From contig NC_087108.1 of assembly GCF_963855985.1 (NCBI RefSeq), positions 13,162,001-13,226,000 on the forward strand: a stretch of DNA of 64,000 nucleotides, given 5' to 3'. Every line of letters starts with the position of its first letter. The stretch's first letter is position 1. Of the stretch, positions 19,583 to 29,871 are shown one piece after another. Origin of the DNA: Ostrinia nubilalis (lineage: Eukaryota; Arthropoda; Insecta; Lepidoptera; Crambidae). The notes beneath the pieces were generated by a model. It was not told the origin of the DNA, did no database searches, and saw nothing but the letters and a program-made list of their open reading frames with translations. The position numbers were made by a program, and so were the translations under genes.

Positions 19583-19905
19583 TGTCTGAGGATAAATTTG
19601 TAAAAGTGACTAAAGTAATGTAAATTATTTGAAATGGCAACTTTTTTGGGCAGAAGTCAGTAAAGCGCATACCTATAATGATTTTATCACTAATTTGGTT
19701 CCAAAGTTTTTTACACAAAAAGTCATTATAAATCTTTATTAAGTTCTGGCAGTTAGTCAAAACAGAGTGTGTATCGACTATGTTACGACACAAAATCATT
19801 AATGGACAATAATTACTTTAATGCTATAAAAATTGACGAAACTGGATTTATCAAGTTTTACAAAAATAAATCTTCCAAAGTACGGCAGATATCCATTTAC
19901 TGATC
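19583..19905. other. Unique interior of the large element, right of the palindrome
   Basis: A minus-strand frame of 83 residues (19548-19799) is present, but no motif is recognised. Copy I lacks this stretch. Confidence 0.4.
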
Positions 19906-20002
19906 TTTGCATAATATAGTATAAGTCGCGGCCAATATCGCCATGCTAGTATGGACACTTAATGACTTTTTGTAGTTAATGACTTCTTGCAATCAGCCGA
20001 CG

Positions 20003-20215
20003 ATATTTTTTCTAAATTATCGAAAAAAGTCGATACTTCACGAACATGTCTCGCAGCATCGTTCAAAACCAAGTTTAAAGCGTGCGCAGCACACTGAATA
20101 TAATCGGCATTTGGAGCATGCTCTTTTATTAGGGTTTGTAATCCTCCATACACACCCGAGATAACATTTGCTCCATCGTATCCCTGTCCTCTACATTTAG
20201 TCAAATCAATTCCAT
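20003..20215 (-). pseudogene. ZMYM1-like hAT-type transposase, middle fragment
   Basis: The minus strand reads GIDLTKCRGQGYDGA, then YIQCAAHALNLVLND, then VREVSTFFDNLEKI. These are diagnostic motifs of ZMYM1-like hAT-derived transposases (KCRGQGYDGA and CAAHxLNLV). It is an island of 213 bases between the two large elements. Its frame continues into the fragments at 28596-28996 and 12055-12687. Confidence 0.85.
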
Positions 20216-20307
20216 CGTCGGCTGATTGCAAGAAGTCATTAACTACAAAAAGTCATTAAGTGTCCATACTAGCATGGCGATATTGGCCGCGACTTGTACT
20301 ATATTAT

Positions 20308-20395
20308 GCAAAATATGTAATACGACTGGTACTCGTATGTCTCATAGTCTCATACGAGACATACAGTAACGAACGTTTGAATATTCAAACGTTCA
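20308..20395. repeat. Conserved double palindrome of the large element (copy I)
   Basis: CGTTTGAATATTCAAACG is a perfect palindrome, preceded by TCATACGAGACATAC paired with GTATGTCTCATA. It is shared with 13510-13600 in copy II. Confidence 0.7.
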
Positions 20396-20674
20396 ATAGT
20401 CCAGTCAATGAATGCCTTAACGACGGTGTAGAGAGAAATCCGTGGAACACAATTTCTGACCTCGGGACTTTATTTAGCCTAGTTAGGTGGTGAACATAGC
20501 AAAAGTCCCCGCTCTTAGCCCTTGAGCCGGCGGGGAGAGGGGGGTTTAAAGGTACCACTTTTCGGTTTTTCGCTTAATCCTCGGAAACGATGCGTCCTAG
20601 TGACATGACTACTATGAACCAAAAAAAGCTTATTCAATTTGCTACAGGTGAGACCGTCAAGTTTTTATACCTAT

Positions 20675-20760
20675 ATCTTTGTGGGAAACGAGGAGGCTGA
20701 CCGTTTAGCGAAATTGGCACTTTGCGAAGGTACTAATAAAGATATTGTGGTGGACTGCAG
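20675..20760 (+). mobile_element. Short LINE RNase H-like remnant
   Basis: The + frame reads VGNEEADRLAKLAL, matching the end of the RNase H domain of LINEs (GNExAD.LAK). No surrounding ORF is left. Confidence 0.5.
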
Positions 20761-20837
20761 TGGACTGTATGCGTTTGTGTGTGTTCGAGAGCGCTGACCG
20801 GACGATGATGACTGCCGTTGAGAGCTTGCCCTTACTA

Positions 20838-21340
20838 TGTCAGGCGTAGTAGGTGCTACTTGCAGGAATAAAACCACTATTTCACTTGCTGAGACTTCTC
20901 GCGTTTATTATTCGCTTCCTTTTCTCAGTTCTTGCTTCTTCAGATCACTTGTTGCTTGGAGCACTTGTTCTCTGAACTGAACATAACATCAACTTTAAAT
21001 AAACTTAACACAATTAAACTTAACTGTCTCCCGGAGCGCCTCGCTCCGTATTTATAGGGCCCCGGGCTATATCCATCCCTTTCTCTCCCGATATTCCTGT
21101 CTCTGTCTCTCATGTTCTGGGCCATAGTTCTGGAATGTTCGAAGCGAGAGGTCCGATGTTGCCGCTCCCTATCAATGTGTTTGGTGGGACAGTTCAGTTT
21201 AGTGGGTCTTTTATAGCTGAGACGGTTCATTGTTCAATACAATCAATTCTTTCCTCTCTATTATTTTAGGTGCCTTATGTACGTATAGATTACGCACATT
21301 CTTTTTATATGAACGTAAGGGTGGGATTTAGGGGGTCACA
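20838..21340 (-). mobile_element. Solo LTR, minus orientation
   Basis: On the minus strand it begins TGTGACCCCC. It has a TATA box in CCTATAAATACGG (complement near 21046-21060), a polyadenylation signal AATAAA (complement near 20904), and ends about CCTGACA near 20838. No internal retroviral coding sequence flanks it and no convincing target duplication was found, so the ends are approximate. Confidence 0.55.
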
Positions 21341-21648
21341 AAACCGGTTTTACCGAAACCGAAAAAAAAACTGTATTCAGACATGGCAAAACCAGGTTAT
21401 TCTTGGAAATATAATAGCTAGAATGAAATACTAAAATAACAATCAAAAACGTTTTTATTCAGCTTGATTATTATCACAGATCAATTAACATTTTTAATAA
21501 TTAAGGTAGATACACTATACTAGAAATCCGATGATCTACGTTCTTGTCGGGTATCACTAATGAAATAAAATTCCTACTTCATAAAACTAATTAATCAGGT
21601 AAATTATTTATCACAGATCGATCAACTTTTAATTTAATAACCTAGGTA

Positions 21649-21862
21649 GGGTAAGGTGGGGCACAATGTTACACGGGGTACAATGTTAAAATGCATATTT
21701 CTCCGTCCCTTTCTATTAGTTGTATGATGTTGGTATACACGTTTGTCAAGCTCATAAGAGCTGCTGAACTGAGCCGCTGAACATCATACAACTAATAGAA
21801 AGGGACGGAGAAATATGCATTGTAACATTGTACCCCGTGTAACATTGTGCCCCACCTTACCC
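21649..21862. mobile_element. Foldback MITE with TA duplication
   Basis: GGGTAAGGTGGGGCACAATG at the left is mirrored at the right. The arms of about 90 bases also share CTCCGTCCCTTTCTATTAGT. It is flanked by TA (21647-21648 and 21863-21864). Confidence 0.75.
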
Positions 21863-21922
21863 TATACTTTACTGTGTAGTAGAATACTGGTGATCCACGG
21901 TCGGGTCGGGGAGGTTTCCGGC

Positions 21923-22099
21923 TTTTTTTTTTTTAAGGGACGCGCGCTGGTAGCTGGAGGAGCTTTTCCAGCTTCACCGGGCAGAGTGGCGAGTACAGAA
22001 GGTACTCTAGCCGTTTGGCGATCGTCGGTGCGCGTGCCGACGAGGCCGAGTGTGGGCTTCGCGAAGCGAAAGCGAAGACGTTCGCGATCGGGCCGTAGA
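21923..22099 (-). mobile_element. Short poly(A) retroposon in the left terminal repeat
   Basis: It starts on the + strand with a T-run (the complement of a poly(A) tail) and is flanked by TTCCGGC at 21916-21922 and 22100-22106. The body is GC-rich, unlike its surroundings. The minus strand has an open frame that stops right at the poly(A). It is a 5'-truncated LINE or a SINE. Confidence 0.6.
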
Positions 22100-22396
22100 T
22101 TCCGGCTACTGGGACCGCAATTAACTGGGACAGTGGTCCCAGTCGCTGGATCGATAAAAATTAAATATTTTTCTTCCAGCGACTAGGTTCACTCATAGAT
22201 AACTTAAAAAAATATATTATTCAAGCCAAAATCGGTATCGTACTAAAAGGACAATGACCAAAAGTGGTCCAAATGTCCACCACTAATGAGACCTATATTG
22301 GCTTATGGTCCATTAAATAGAGATTAACTTTCAGTATGGGACGAAAAATAAATAAACTGTCAGTAAAAAGTTATGACTGTATGAAAAATTGTAGTA

Positions 22397-23770
22397 TAGG
22401 TGTACCAGAATCTCATGGCAAACAAAAATATTGGAAAAGTGTGTTTTTCATATGGCAATTGTCTATGGTTTAATTGTCATCTGTCAAAGAAAATTATGAA
22501 ATCTGTCAGCCGCTGCAAAATTTTTTTAATCTCTTCTTGACTATTTGTTATTTTTCTGAAAAAGTCGAAAAAGTTCAAGCAACGCATATTGTTTTCAATG
22601 TGAATTATAAAATAAGGCATAATTCAAAGTCAATCTTTGATTCTAAAGCGCGTCGTCGAGTTGACAGTAAGTTGGACTGAAATGTTTTGATACATTTAGT
22701 TTATTACCCAACTGCGTCAGAAGGAGGGTTGTGTTTTTTTATATTATTCTTACTTAATAGCTGCTTTATCGGGGTTTTCAGGTATATCTCACAAATTGGT
22801 GCAGATTGTAAAGAAAATTGAAAAAGATTTCATCAAAGCAAGATTGAATAATGGAGAAGTTTCCACTTTTTTTCTTTTAAATAAACTTGAAATAAATATA
22901 AGTAAAACTAATAATAATTGTGAAATAATCATGAAAATATCTCTACAAATAAATAAGTTACAGGGCCCTAAAGTTGCGCATAACTATTCATGCCATTTTG
23001 ATCGGTGTATTCACGACAGTCATTCGGAGTACAAACAGTAGATCACCCCTGATCCAGCCAGTGCTGTTGACAGGTTTTTTTTAAATCTAGCAGTTTTTAA
23101 TTTTTCAGCTAGGGTCACTCAAGATTCTTTCTTAGTAAAATTTTGTAACCTTTTTTTAAAATATCCCAGACCTGGACATATACAAAAAGAACGGCACCGC
23201 CTATGTTTCAGTTCCACGCGAAAATATGTAGGTAATATAAATAATTTATTTCTCAGACATTTCTTGATCGATTTAAAAAAAAACTTCACCGTCTTTTTAG
23301 TTTTGGTATATATTTTAATCCCATTCAGAGAAATATAGTGTTTTTAACATCAGGAACTTCTCCATTGAAATGCTGGAAGAGCAATTTATTTACAGTAGAT
23401 ACCTCTTTATCTTGATCATCTGTCTATTGAAGAACAAGAAATGCAAGTGGAGTTCTTAGAATCGTTTTCTAGTTCTGAATGAAGTGATAAGTTAAAAGTA
23501 TGATGCATAATAAAATTAGTTACTTAAAGTAATATACGATTTATTTAATTTCCAAGACATTTTCCTATGTTAAAAACCTGATGTCTAACAACATTCTTCA
23601 TACACATACCTACCTAAAATATATCAACATATTCGTACTTCATGTTCATTAATATTAAAGTAATAAAAGTAAAAAATTAAACAGTATCAAGATCGTTTAT
23701 TCCAATTTCCCCAGTATTGCTCTCAACAAAGTTTATTTTCCCTATTTGCCATGAGATTCTGGTACACCTA
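22397..23770. mobile_element. Nested Tc1/mariner-like element
   Basis: The termini TAGGTGTACCAGAATCTCAT and their complement (to 23770) are flanked by TA (22395-22396 and 23771-23772). The two short frames inside (22474-22680, 22796-23041) show no transposase motif. Confidence 0.6.
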
Positions 23771-24325
23771 TAGTTTACGCGCTAATCTCAGGAACTACTG
23801 GTCCGATTTGAAAAATTCTTTTTGTTATGGATAGCCCATTTATCAAGGATGGTTTTAGGTTATATAACATCACCCTACAACCAATAGGGGCGGAGCAGCG
23901 ACCACCCGACCATAATTCCAATATTGTTGTCTTTCTTCTGAGTTTTTTTTTCTTTTAGCGAGAATCTAACACGGCACACTAAGCGACATGACATAATATG
24001 CATAGATTAATCCGAAATGTGCGATGGATAGAATGATATCAAGAACATTAATTTTCAGATGAAAAGGTAAAAACATGACTTTTCATTCAGTCATAACTTT
24101 TTACTGACAGCATATTTTTTATTGCGGTTTGGTTATAATGAATCAGTATTTAGTAGACTATTTTACTACATAGGTGGTGGTTGACATTTGGACCACACTC
24201 CATACATTTTTGGTCATTGTCCTTTATGAATGGTCCCTGAAAAGTATTTAATTTTTACTGATCTGGCGATTGGGACCGCGGTCCTAGTTGATTGCGGTCC
24301 CAGTTGGCGGAAACCTCGGGTCGGG

Positions 24326-24829
24326 TATCACTCATCCATCAGAGATTCGTAAATCTAATTAATCTATTTAATTACCACAGATAAATCATATTTTACAAAC
24401 TAAATCACCTAAAAGTAACCTTTTCATTAGTGTAACCTAAAAGTAAACCAAAGCAGTTCAAAAATCAGCTAAAAGGTTACAAAAGTAACCTTCTGGCAAC
24501 ACTGACTGTTTCTCAATATTGCAGTCAACTGTCATCTTTTTTTTTAATACAAGTTTTACGGCTATGGATATAGATCCTTACGGCCAATTCTGTGCAAATG
24601 CTGTGTTTCGTCTATTTTGTGATGTCTTAGTAGTGATTGTGATTTGTGATGTTAATGTTGTTAATTTTTTTTTTCAACAAAAGAAGAAGAATTCAATGAG
24701 GGCTTTCGCGATTAGAAAATCCGCCAGATGGCAATACGTAGACGCGAGGTCCAAATGCTGCGTGATTGGTGGATTTTGACATATCTGTCAATGTCATGCA
24801 AAATCTGTTTGTAACCATAGAGCAAAATA
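24326..24829. other. Stretch between nested elements
   Basis: Part of a direct repeat with 21500-21620 (shared TCGGGTATCACT and ATCACAGAT-like motifs). A frame at 24519-24779 has no recognisable product. Confidence 0.35.
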
Positions 24830-26225
24830 CAGGGTGGAAACGATAAGTGATCTCACTCGATTATTTCTAAACTATACAAGATATCAATAAACTAGTTATT
24901 GATCCTGAAAGTGCTTCATGAGCTCTATCAAACGGTATTAATAATAGGTTACAGAATAAACTGGATCTATCCGAAACTTCAATGTTTCCAGCTTCCATAC
25001 ATTTGGTATAGCCTGACCAGGAACATAAAAACCCTGGCATAGAGGCGCGTCAATTGCATTTGATAGTGCAACACTGAGTACAGTCGTACCTGTGTTAAAT
25101 TAATAGGCTAACTTTATGTATCAGGATTCAGGATTACGGGCTAATTTGATATTTTAAATTAAAGAAATTATAAATTAAATGAAACCATCAATCGAGCTAG
25201 TAGGATTTATTTTATTATTCATCAATAATAAAATTCAGAACTTGAATATTCAACTGCAATGTCTGCTAAGAACGCTTCAAACTCGGTACTTCTTTCCCAT
25301 TTTCATAAAATTCAACACTTAAAAAGTGACAAAAAACTTTAAAGTAGGTAGTTGAAACAAACCACAGCTAATTTTCATAGTGGACTGTACTATACGATAA
25401 ACATGTCAGTCAATTTGACAACCTTTGTCGGAAACATTATTCAATGAAAATATTGTCCGAACCCTTAGTATTTCTCTTCGACAAATACTTTAACACATTG
25501 TGAACCACTTTTCTTTCACGACTATAAAAAGATTTTAGCAATTTAATTCACAAAATCAATTGCGCACATTTAAAATAAAGTTTGTTTACACTATGACAGC
25601 AATAGACTGACATGCAAGGTGACATTATAATGAAGTTTTCAGTTACTGTTGCCATTAAAAGAAATTAGTACCATTAGTTTTCCGCAACATGGCGAGGGTT
25701 TTTATGTTCCTGGTCAGGCTATAGTCACATTATTTTAAAAACTACATAATTATGATATCGTAAAACTGATTACTGATTCTAAAAGTGCTTCACAAGCTCT
25801 ATCCAATGGTATCAATAATAGGTTACAGAATAAACTGGATCTAACCAAAAATTCAATGTTTCCTTCTTCCATACATTTAGTACTACCACAGTCATGACAC
25901 TCATCTCTTGACAATATTATAGCAAGTAAAGCCTAAAACCAATGTTTTTCATTAATAATTTAAAATAAGAATACAATTTACGAGTTTATTTTAAGTATTT
26001 ATTATTAAATTAAAAAAAATACACTTCTAATATTGTGTGTCTGGCATACATTTAGTATGGAAGCTGGAAACATTGAATTTTCAGATAGATCCAGTTTATT
26101 CTGTAACTTATTATTAGTACCGTTTGAAAGAGCTCATTAAGCACTTTCAGGATCAGTAACCAGTTTTTTAATATCTGGTATAGTTAAGAAATAATCGAGT
26201 GAGATCACTTAACGTTTCCACCCTG
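24830..26225. mobile_element. DNA element with CAGGGTGGAAACG termini and TA duplication
   Basis: The left end starts CAGGGTGGAAACG and contains GTGATCTCACTCGATTATTT; its complement ends at 26225. It is flanked by TA at 24828-24829 and 26226-26227. A third, direct copy of the terminal arm (about 25745-25895) follows a nested element, so the structure is composite. The mariner-like assignment rests only on the TA sites. Confidence 0.65.
25009..25721. mobile_element. Nested MITE-like element with TAGCCTGACCAGGAACAT termini
   Basis: Inverted termini of about 25 bases and TA on both sides (25007-25008, 25722-25723); non-coding. It lies inside the left arm region of the 24830-26225 element. Confidence 0.65.
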
Positions 26226-26421
26226 TATAGTTGTTGCCCATTTTTGCCACTTGACGTGGCAGAATCGTGGGACTTCACGGTATTTAAATAAAAATTAAAG
26301 TGGTTGCGTTTAGAAACGCCACAAATATTTGAGTCTTTGGAAACAAGTTCGTTATTATACTTGTATATATTAAAATATAATTTTGTTTTACCTAGCTTTT
26401 TCTTATTAATAAAATATAGGT

Positions 26422-26655
26422 TACTAGCTTTCCGCCCGCGGCTTCGCCCGCGTGGAATTTTGTCTGTCACAGAAAAACTTTATCGCGCGCGTCCCTGTTT
26501 CAAAACCGGGATAAAAACTATCCTATGTTCTTTCCCGGGACTCAAACTATCTCTATGCCAAATTTCATCAAAATCGGTTGCGAGGTTTAAGCGGGAAAGC
26601 GTAACAGACAGACAGACAGACAGAGTTACTTTCGCATTTATAATATTAGTTGGGA
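26422..26655 (+). mobile_element. Lepidoptera interspersed repeat (SINE/LINE-tail type)
   Basis: It begins ACTAGCTTTCCGCCCGCGGC, contains ATTTCATCAAAATCGGTT and a (CAGA)n run, and ends TTTATAATATTAGT. This layout is a common dispersed repeat in Lepidoptera. Relatives lie at 48677-48896 (minus), 51976-52172 (plus), 35157-35280 and 62530-62790 (fragments). Confidence 0.65.
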
Positions 26656-26999
26656 TTAAGTACTCAATACAGAAATCAGCCGGCTCCTAGTCTAAAATTC
26701 TTATAATCGAAATTAAATGATTTAAACTACAAATAAAAATGATTCAAACAGTACTAGTTTTTAGGTTCAAATTCGACTGCTCTAGTGGACGCACGGAACG
26801 GCAACGTCGCAGTCGACCCATATTATTTGAATTATTTGGCGGGAAAATAGTTTTTGGCTTTTAATTCTGAAACTAAGAGGCCTAGAGATTTGAAATTATG
26901 TCTCGTGTGTACTTTAATTATAACGAATTATTTGATCTTTAAAACGCAACTCTAACTTATACGGTTTTAATAATCCACCGTGTGTTACGTGTCACCAGC

Positions 27000-27345
27000 T
27001 TACACATACGTATCGGTTCGTAGTTCGAAAACGGTTCGAGATAAAGCTTTGAAAGAATTGAAGTCGGGTTTTTTTATTCGACTTTAATTTATGAGATATA
27101 AAACATTGATGTAGCTTAAATATTTACGAAGATACAGATGTGTAAGCTGGAGACACGGTACTCCAGCTCGCACATAGTTTTTTGATCGTGGTTTTAACAG
27201 TATTTGAGCTAAAGTCTTGAAAAGTGGAAAGCCTACTATTTGGATTCGACTGTAATTTTTGAGGTATAATACATTATCGTAGCATAAATATTTACGAAGA
27301 TACAGATGTGTCAGCTGGAGACACGTGTCCTCAGCTTACACATAG
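27000..27345. repeat. Two divergent tandem units with AATATTTACGAAGATACAGATGTG
   Basis: A block of roughly 170 bases occurs twice (about 27000-27176 and 27177-27345). Shared motifs include TTACGAAGATACAGATGTG and GCTGGAGACACG, and each unit ends with CACATAG. Confidence 0.55.
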
Positions 27346-28120
27346 AAAACAACTCATAGTTATGAAGTTCTAATGGCTCTAATTGAATGACTGAGAGGTT
27401 TGATGACTCTAATTAGGCTTTTATTGATGGTATACTTGGAATTGCTCTAGGGCCAATGAGGAAGTTGGAGACATTCAGGTCTTGCCGTCCCGTTTCTTTT
27501 TCTCTCGAATATTCCAGAAGTGTGTGGAAGAGTAATTGATGTGCAAGCGAGATGGCAGATAATGTGAGAAAGAGATGGAATGTTATTTATCTCTAAACGA
27601 CTCTAATTGATTATTTTAGTACATTTTCTGATTGTTAACGTTGCTAATCAATTCTAATTAATAAATTAGCGTATTTTCTCTGGTTGACGTCGCTAACAAT
27701 TAGAGTATAGGAAATGTTACGTGGGGGCTAAGTGCAGCGTGCAATGCCAAGCTCCATTCCAAATTTTTGAATATTCAAAGATAAAAAAGAATATTCCTTA
27801 CCCAATATACAGTTTTTTTTACATTTAATATCACTTCTGTTATTTGCTTGTATATTAATACATATAATAATAATAATAATAAAATAAATAATTTACCCTA
27901 TTTTTATAAAGTCCATTTTAGTCCATGATAAAGTTATGTTTTAACCGACTGACACGGTAAGAGGCTAGCGGTACCATATGCATGGTACCAGCATTTTTTT
28001 TCTAGATTACAGGTCGGATCATTTTTTCAATGCTTGTATAGCATTATGTAGACCATAATTATAAACATATTTCAAAAAAATAAAAATCTGACACTAAGAA
28101 AACTCAGTCTATAATGGGTT
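27346..28120. other. AT-rich interior of the large element
   Basis: Nothing is recognised beyond short (AAT)n runs near 27865. Confidence 0.4.
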
Positions 28121-28595
28121 AATAATGTTATAAAGATATTTTGTTCCAATTTATTGATTGTATTATTTTTGTTGGAGACTGAATTTTTTGTTTAGAATGT
28201 GACCCAGAAGATGACACGTCATTATATTTCGTTATTATGATTGTTTATTATGTTATTTTAAACGTAATTTAACTAACTTGATTTAACATGTATCACGGTA
28301 ATCCGATAAAGTAAAAAGTAATTACTTCTTGGTTTGATAGTTGGCCGTCAGTCAAAAGACATTAACTTCATATTTTTTTTTTTTTTTTTTTTTTAAATAC
28401 TGTGTACGTTATTTTGAAATGCCAGTAACTAAAAATGATTACTATAATAAGACTTATTTCTATGTATCGGCATTTTCATTGCGGCGCTACCTATTATATA
28501 TTTCTTAAAATGGCTTTTTGTCTCTCCAGACTTCATTAAGCTATTTCTCGAAATCATGTTTCTGCTAGTTAATTACATCTTGCAATCAACCGACG

Positions 28596-28996
28596 CCATA
28601 TTCTTTAGTCAAATTTAAAATGACAGTTTTCAGACCTGCAGCACTGCAATCGGTTACTGCTATAAATCCTAAAAAGGACTCACAGATTTTTATTTCTTTA
28701 GGCACATTATCATCATTTTCTGTAACCGAGATATATCGAAAAACTACAGATAGTTGGTCAATTTTTGACAAGTCTTGTGTTGTATCCAGAATTATTGTCA
28801 GAAATGGAGCTTTTTTAATTTCTGAGATAATATTGTTCCTAACGGAAACTAATAATTTCGTTTTGAATCGTAGGGCATAAATAATTTATTTCACCTTTCG
28901 GTTTTAGAAGAAGTTCTTTTAAAGTTGCATCATAGTTAGATAGCAGACGTGAAATTGCCATAAAATTGCCAGAATCAGAATCATGCCCCCTCTAAG
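28596..28996 (-). pseudogene. ZMYM1-like hAT-type transposase, N-terminal fragment
   Basis: The minus strand reads a GGHDSDSGNF-like motif, KGEINYLCPTIQNEII, a frameshift, then LTIILDTTQDLSKIDQLSVV, ESFLGF and LNLTKEYG. It stops at the CCAT target site. After removal of the large element the next codons are GIDLTKCRGQ, in frame, in the middle fragment. The frameshift near 28835 shows the gene was already, or has since become, inactive. Confidence 0.8.
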
Positions 28997-29293
28997 GTAG
29001 ATTACAAGATACTAAAGTAATTATAACATTAATTATACGCTGCAGTAGGTACATCTCTCCAAAAAGTAATGAAATCTAGACAAAGTCGTGCCAAGTCTAT
29101 GGTTCCTTACTGCAATTTCTTTAATAATAATAATAAATAATAATAAATCATTTATTTGCCAGAATACGGTTACAAATGGTTTTAAAAAGAGAAGTTTCCA
29201 ACATATTCTATCGTACATACGATGTGCAAATATTACAAAAAATACGGTTATGTTTTTAATATTAAAAAGTAGTTATTTATTTTTATTATTATA

Positions 29294-29491
29294 GTTATTG
29301 TTTTGTGAGATAAACAAGCAGCAGTCCATCGAGACTTGGCTAGTTTTTTACATGTTTTTGGTGGGCTTCTCTTTAGTCGATCTGTTAATGTGTAAATTGG
29401 AAACTTCAGTTGGAAACAGAATCTATTGGTTGGTAGTTCATGCTTTATTTGGAACGTGTGTACTCGTAATACAAAGCCCATGTACTGAATA
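29294..29491 (+). CDS. Unrecognised hydrophobic ORF or 3' exon
   Basis: An AG acceptor-like site (TTATTATTATAG, ending 29293) precedes a frame of about 65 residues ending at TGA 29490-29492. It has two hydrophobic segments (WLVFYMFLVGFSLVDLLM and IYWLVVHALFGTCVLVI), and AATAAA overlaps the stop. This would suit the last exon of a small membrane protein, but no upstream exon was found. It may equally be chance or transposon-derived. A 22-base piece of it (CTCTTTAGTCGATCTGTTAA) recurs at 2518, at the edge of duplication copy 1. Confidence 0.25.
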
Positions 29492-29871
29492 AATATTTTG
29501 ATTACACTGCTTAGGATAACCTAAGCTACCTACTTAAAATTTTACATTTTTCAAATTTTTATAGATTATTTAAAATGATAATAAATACACGCTATGTTTA
29601 ACTTACACTTAAGCTACATGTATTGAAATAAGGCTGTATGTTTCTTTTATAAAAAAAAATCAATAAAATAAACATAAATGTGATATTTTATTACTCGTAT
29701 TTTATTTTGTCTGCGACGAAGTCACGGACAAGAGATAAATGTAACTTAAATGGACATGATAGTGAATAATAATGTGTAGGTAGTCTATAGCATACAGCGA
29801 ACAGCTCATTAAATACATTATAAATAGATGTTTCTGCAACTGAGCTGCAGTATGCACGTGACAGGCGCACT

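Larger units (their letters stand above)
12688..20002 (-). mobile_element. Large unclassified DNA element, copy II, carrying the tRNA-like array
   Basis: It is bounded by CGTCGGCTGATTGCAAGAAG at 12688 and its complement ending at 20002, with ATAT duplicated at 12684-12687 and 20003-20006. Beyond the terminal repeat of about 31 bases the two ends differ: one continues GCAGAAACATG, the other CAAAAAGTCATTAAGTGTCC. Both subterminal types recur in copy I (20216-28595), which defines a family with two distinct ends. No transposase was recognised; a minus-strand frame of 83 residues (19548-19799) has no identifiable motif. Contents from the left are a conserved subterminal region (to about 13100), a palindrome block at 13510-13600, and a 5.7-kb palindrome with 17 tRNA-like genes. 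The four-base duplication fits Sola-type elements among others, but I cannot assign a superfamily. Confidence 0.75.
21911..24317. mobile_element. DNA element with GAGGTTTCCG termini and 8-bp target duplication
   Basis: GGGTCGGG is present at 21903-21910 and 24318-24325. The inverted termini extend past 100 bases through ACTGGGACCGCAAT and AGGACAATGACCAAAA, but the left one is split by a retroposon at 21923-22099. A second element is nested at 22397-23770. An 8-bp duplication fits hAT or P superfamilies; no transposase was recognised. Confidence 0.65.
20216..28595 (+). mobile_element. Large unclassified DNA element, copy I, filled with nested insertions
   Basis: The termini CGTCGGCTGATTGCAAGAAG (20216) and a slightly diverged complement (to 28595) are flanked by CCAT at 20212-20215 and 28596-28599. 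The first 85 bases match the right end of copy II in inverse. The last about 450 bases (28130-28595) match the left end of copy II (12688-13150). At 20290-20305 the sequence passes directly from ATATTATGCAAA to ATGTAATACGACTGG. In copy II these two points are about 6.3 kb apart and enclose the tRNA-like palindrome. The interior consists mostly of other transposons; no transposase of its own was seen. Confidence 0.7.

Noticed and set aside
19548..19799. 83-codon minus-strand ORF considered as transposase of the large element
   Set aside because: No catalytic or DNA-binding motif could be recognised and copy I lacks it; kept only as an open question in the element description.
21815..22186. 123-codon Arg-rich ORF
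   Set aside because: It spans a foldback MITE end, a retroposon read on the wrong strand and a transposon terminus, so the frame is accidental.
26304..26690. 128-codon ORF across the interspersed repeat at 26422-26655
   Set aside because: It reads through a known type of non-coding dispersed repeat.
12688..28595. One single 16-kb inverted duplication
   Set aside because: The intervening 213 bases and the outer flanks form one continuous hAT gene, and each half has its own target duplication, so two insertions explain the data better.
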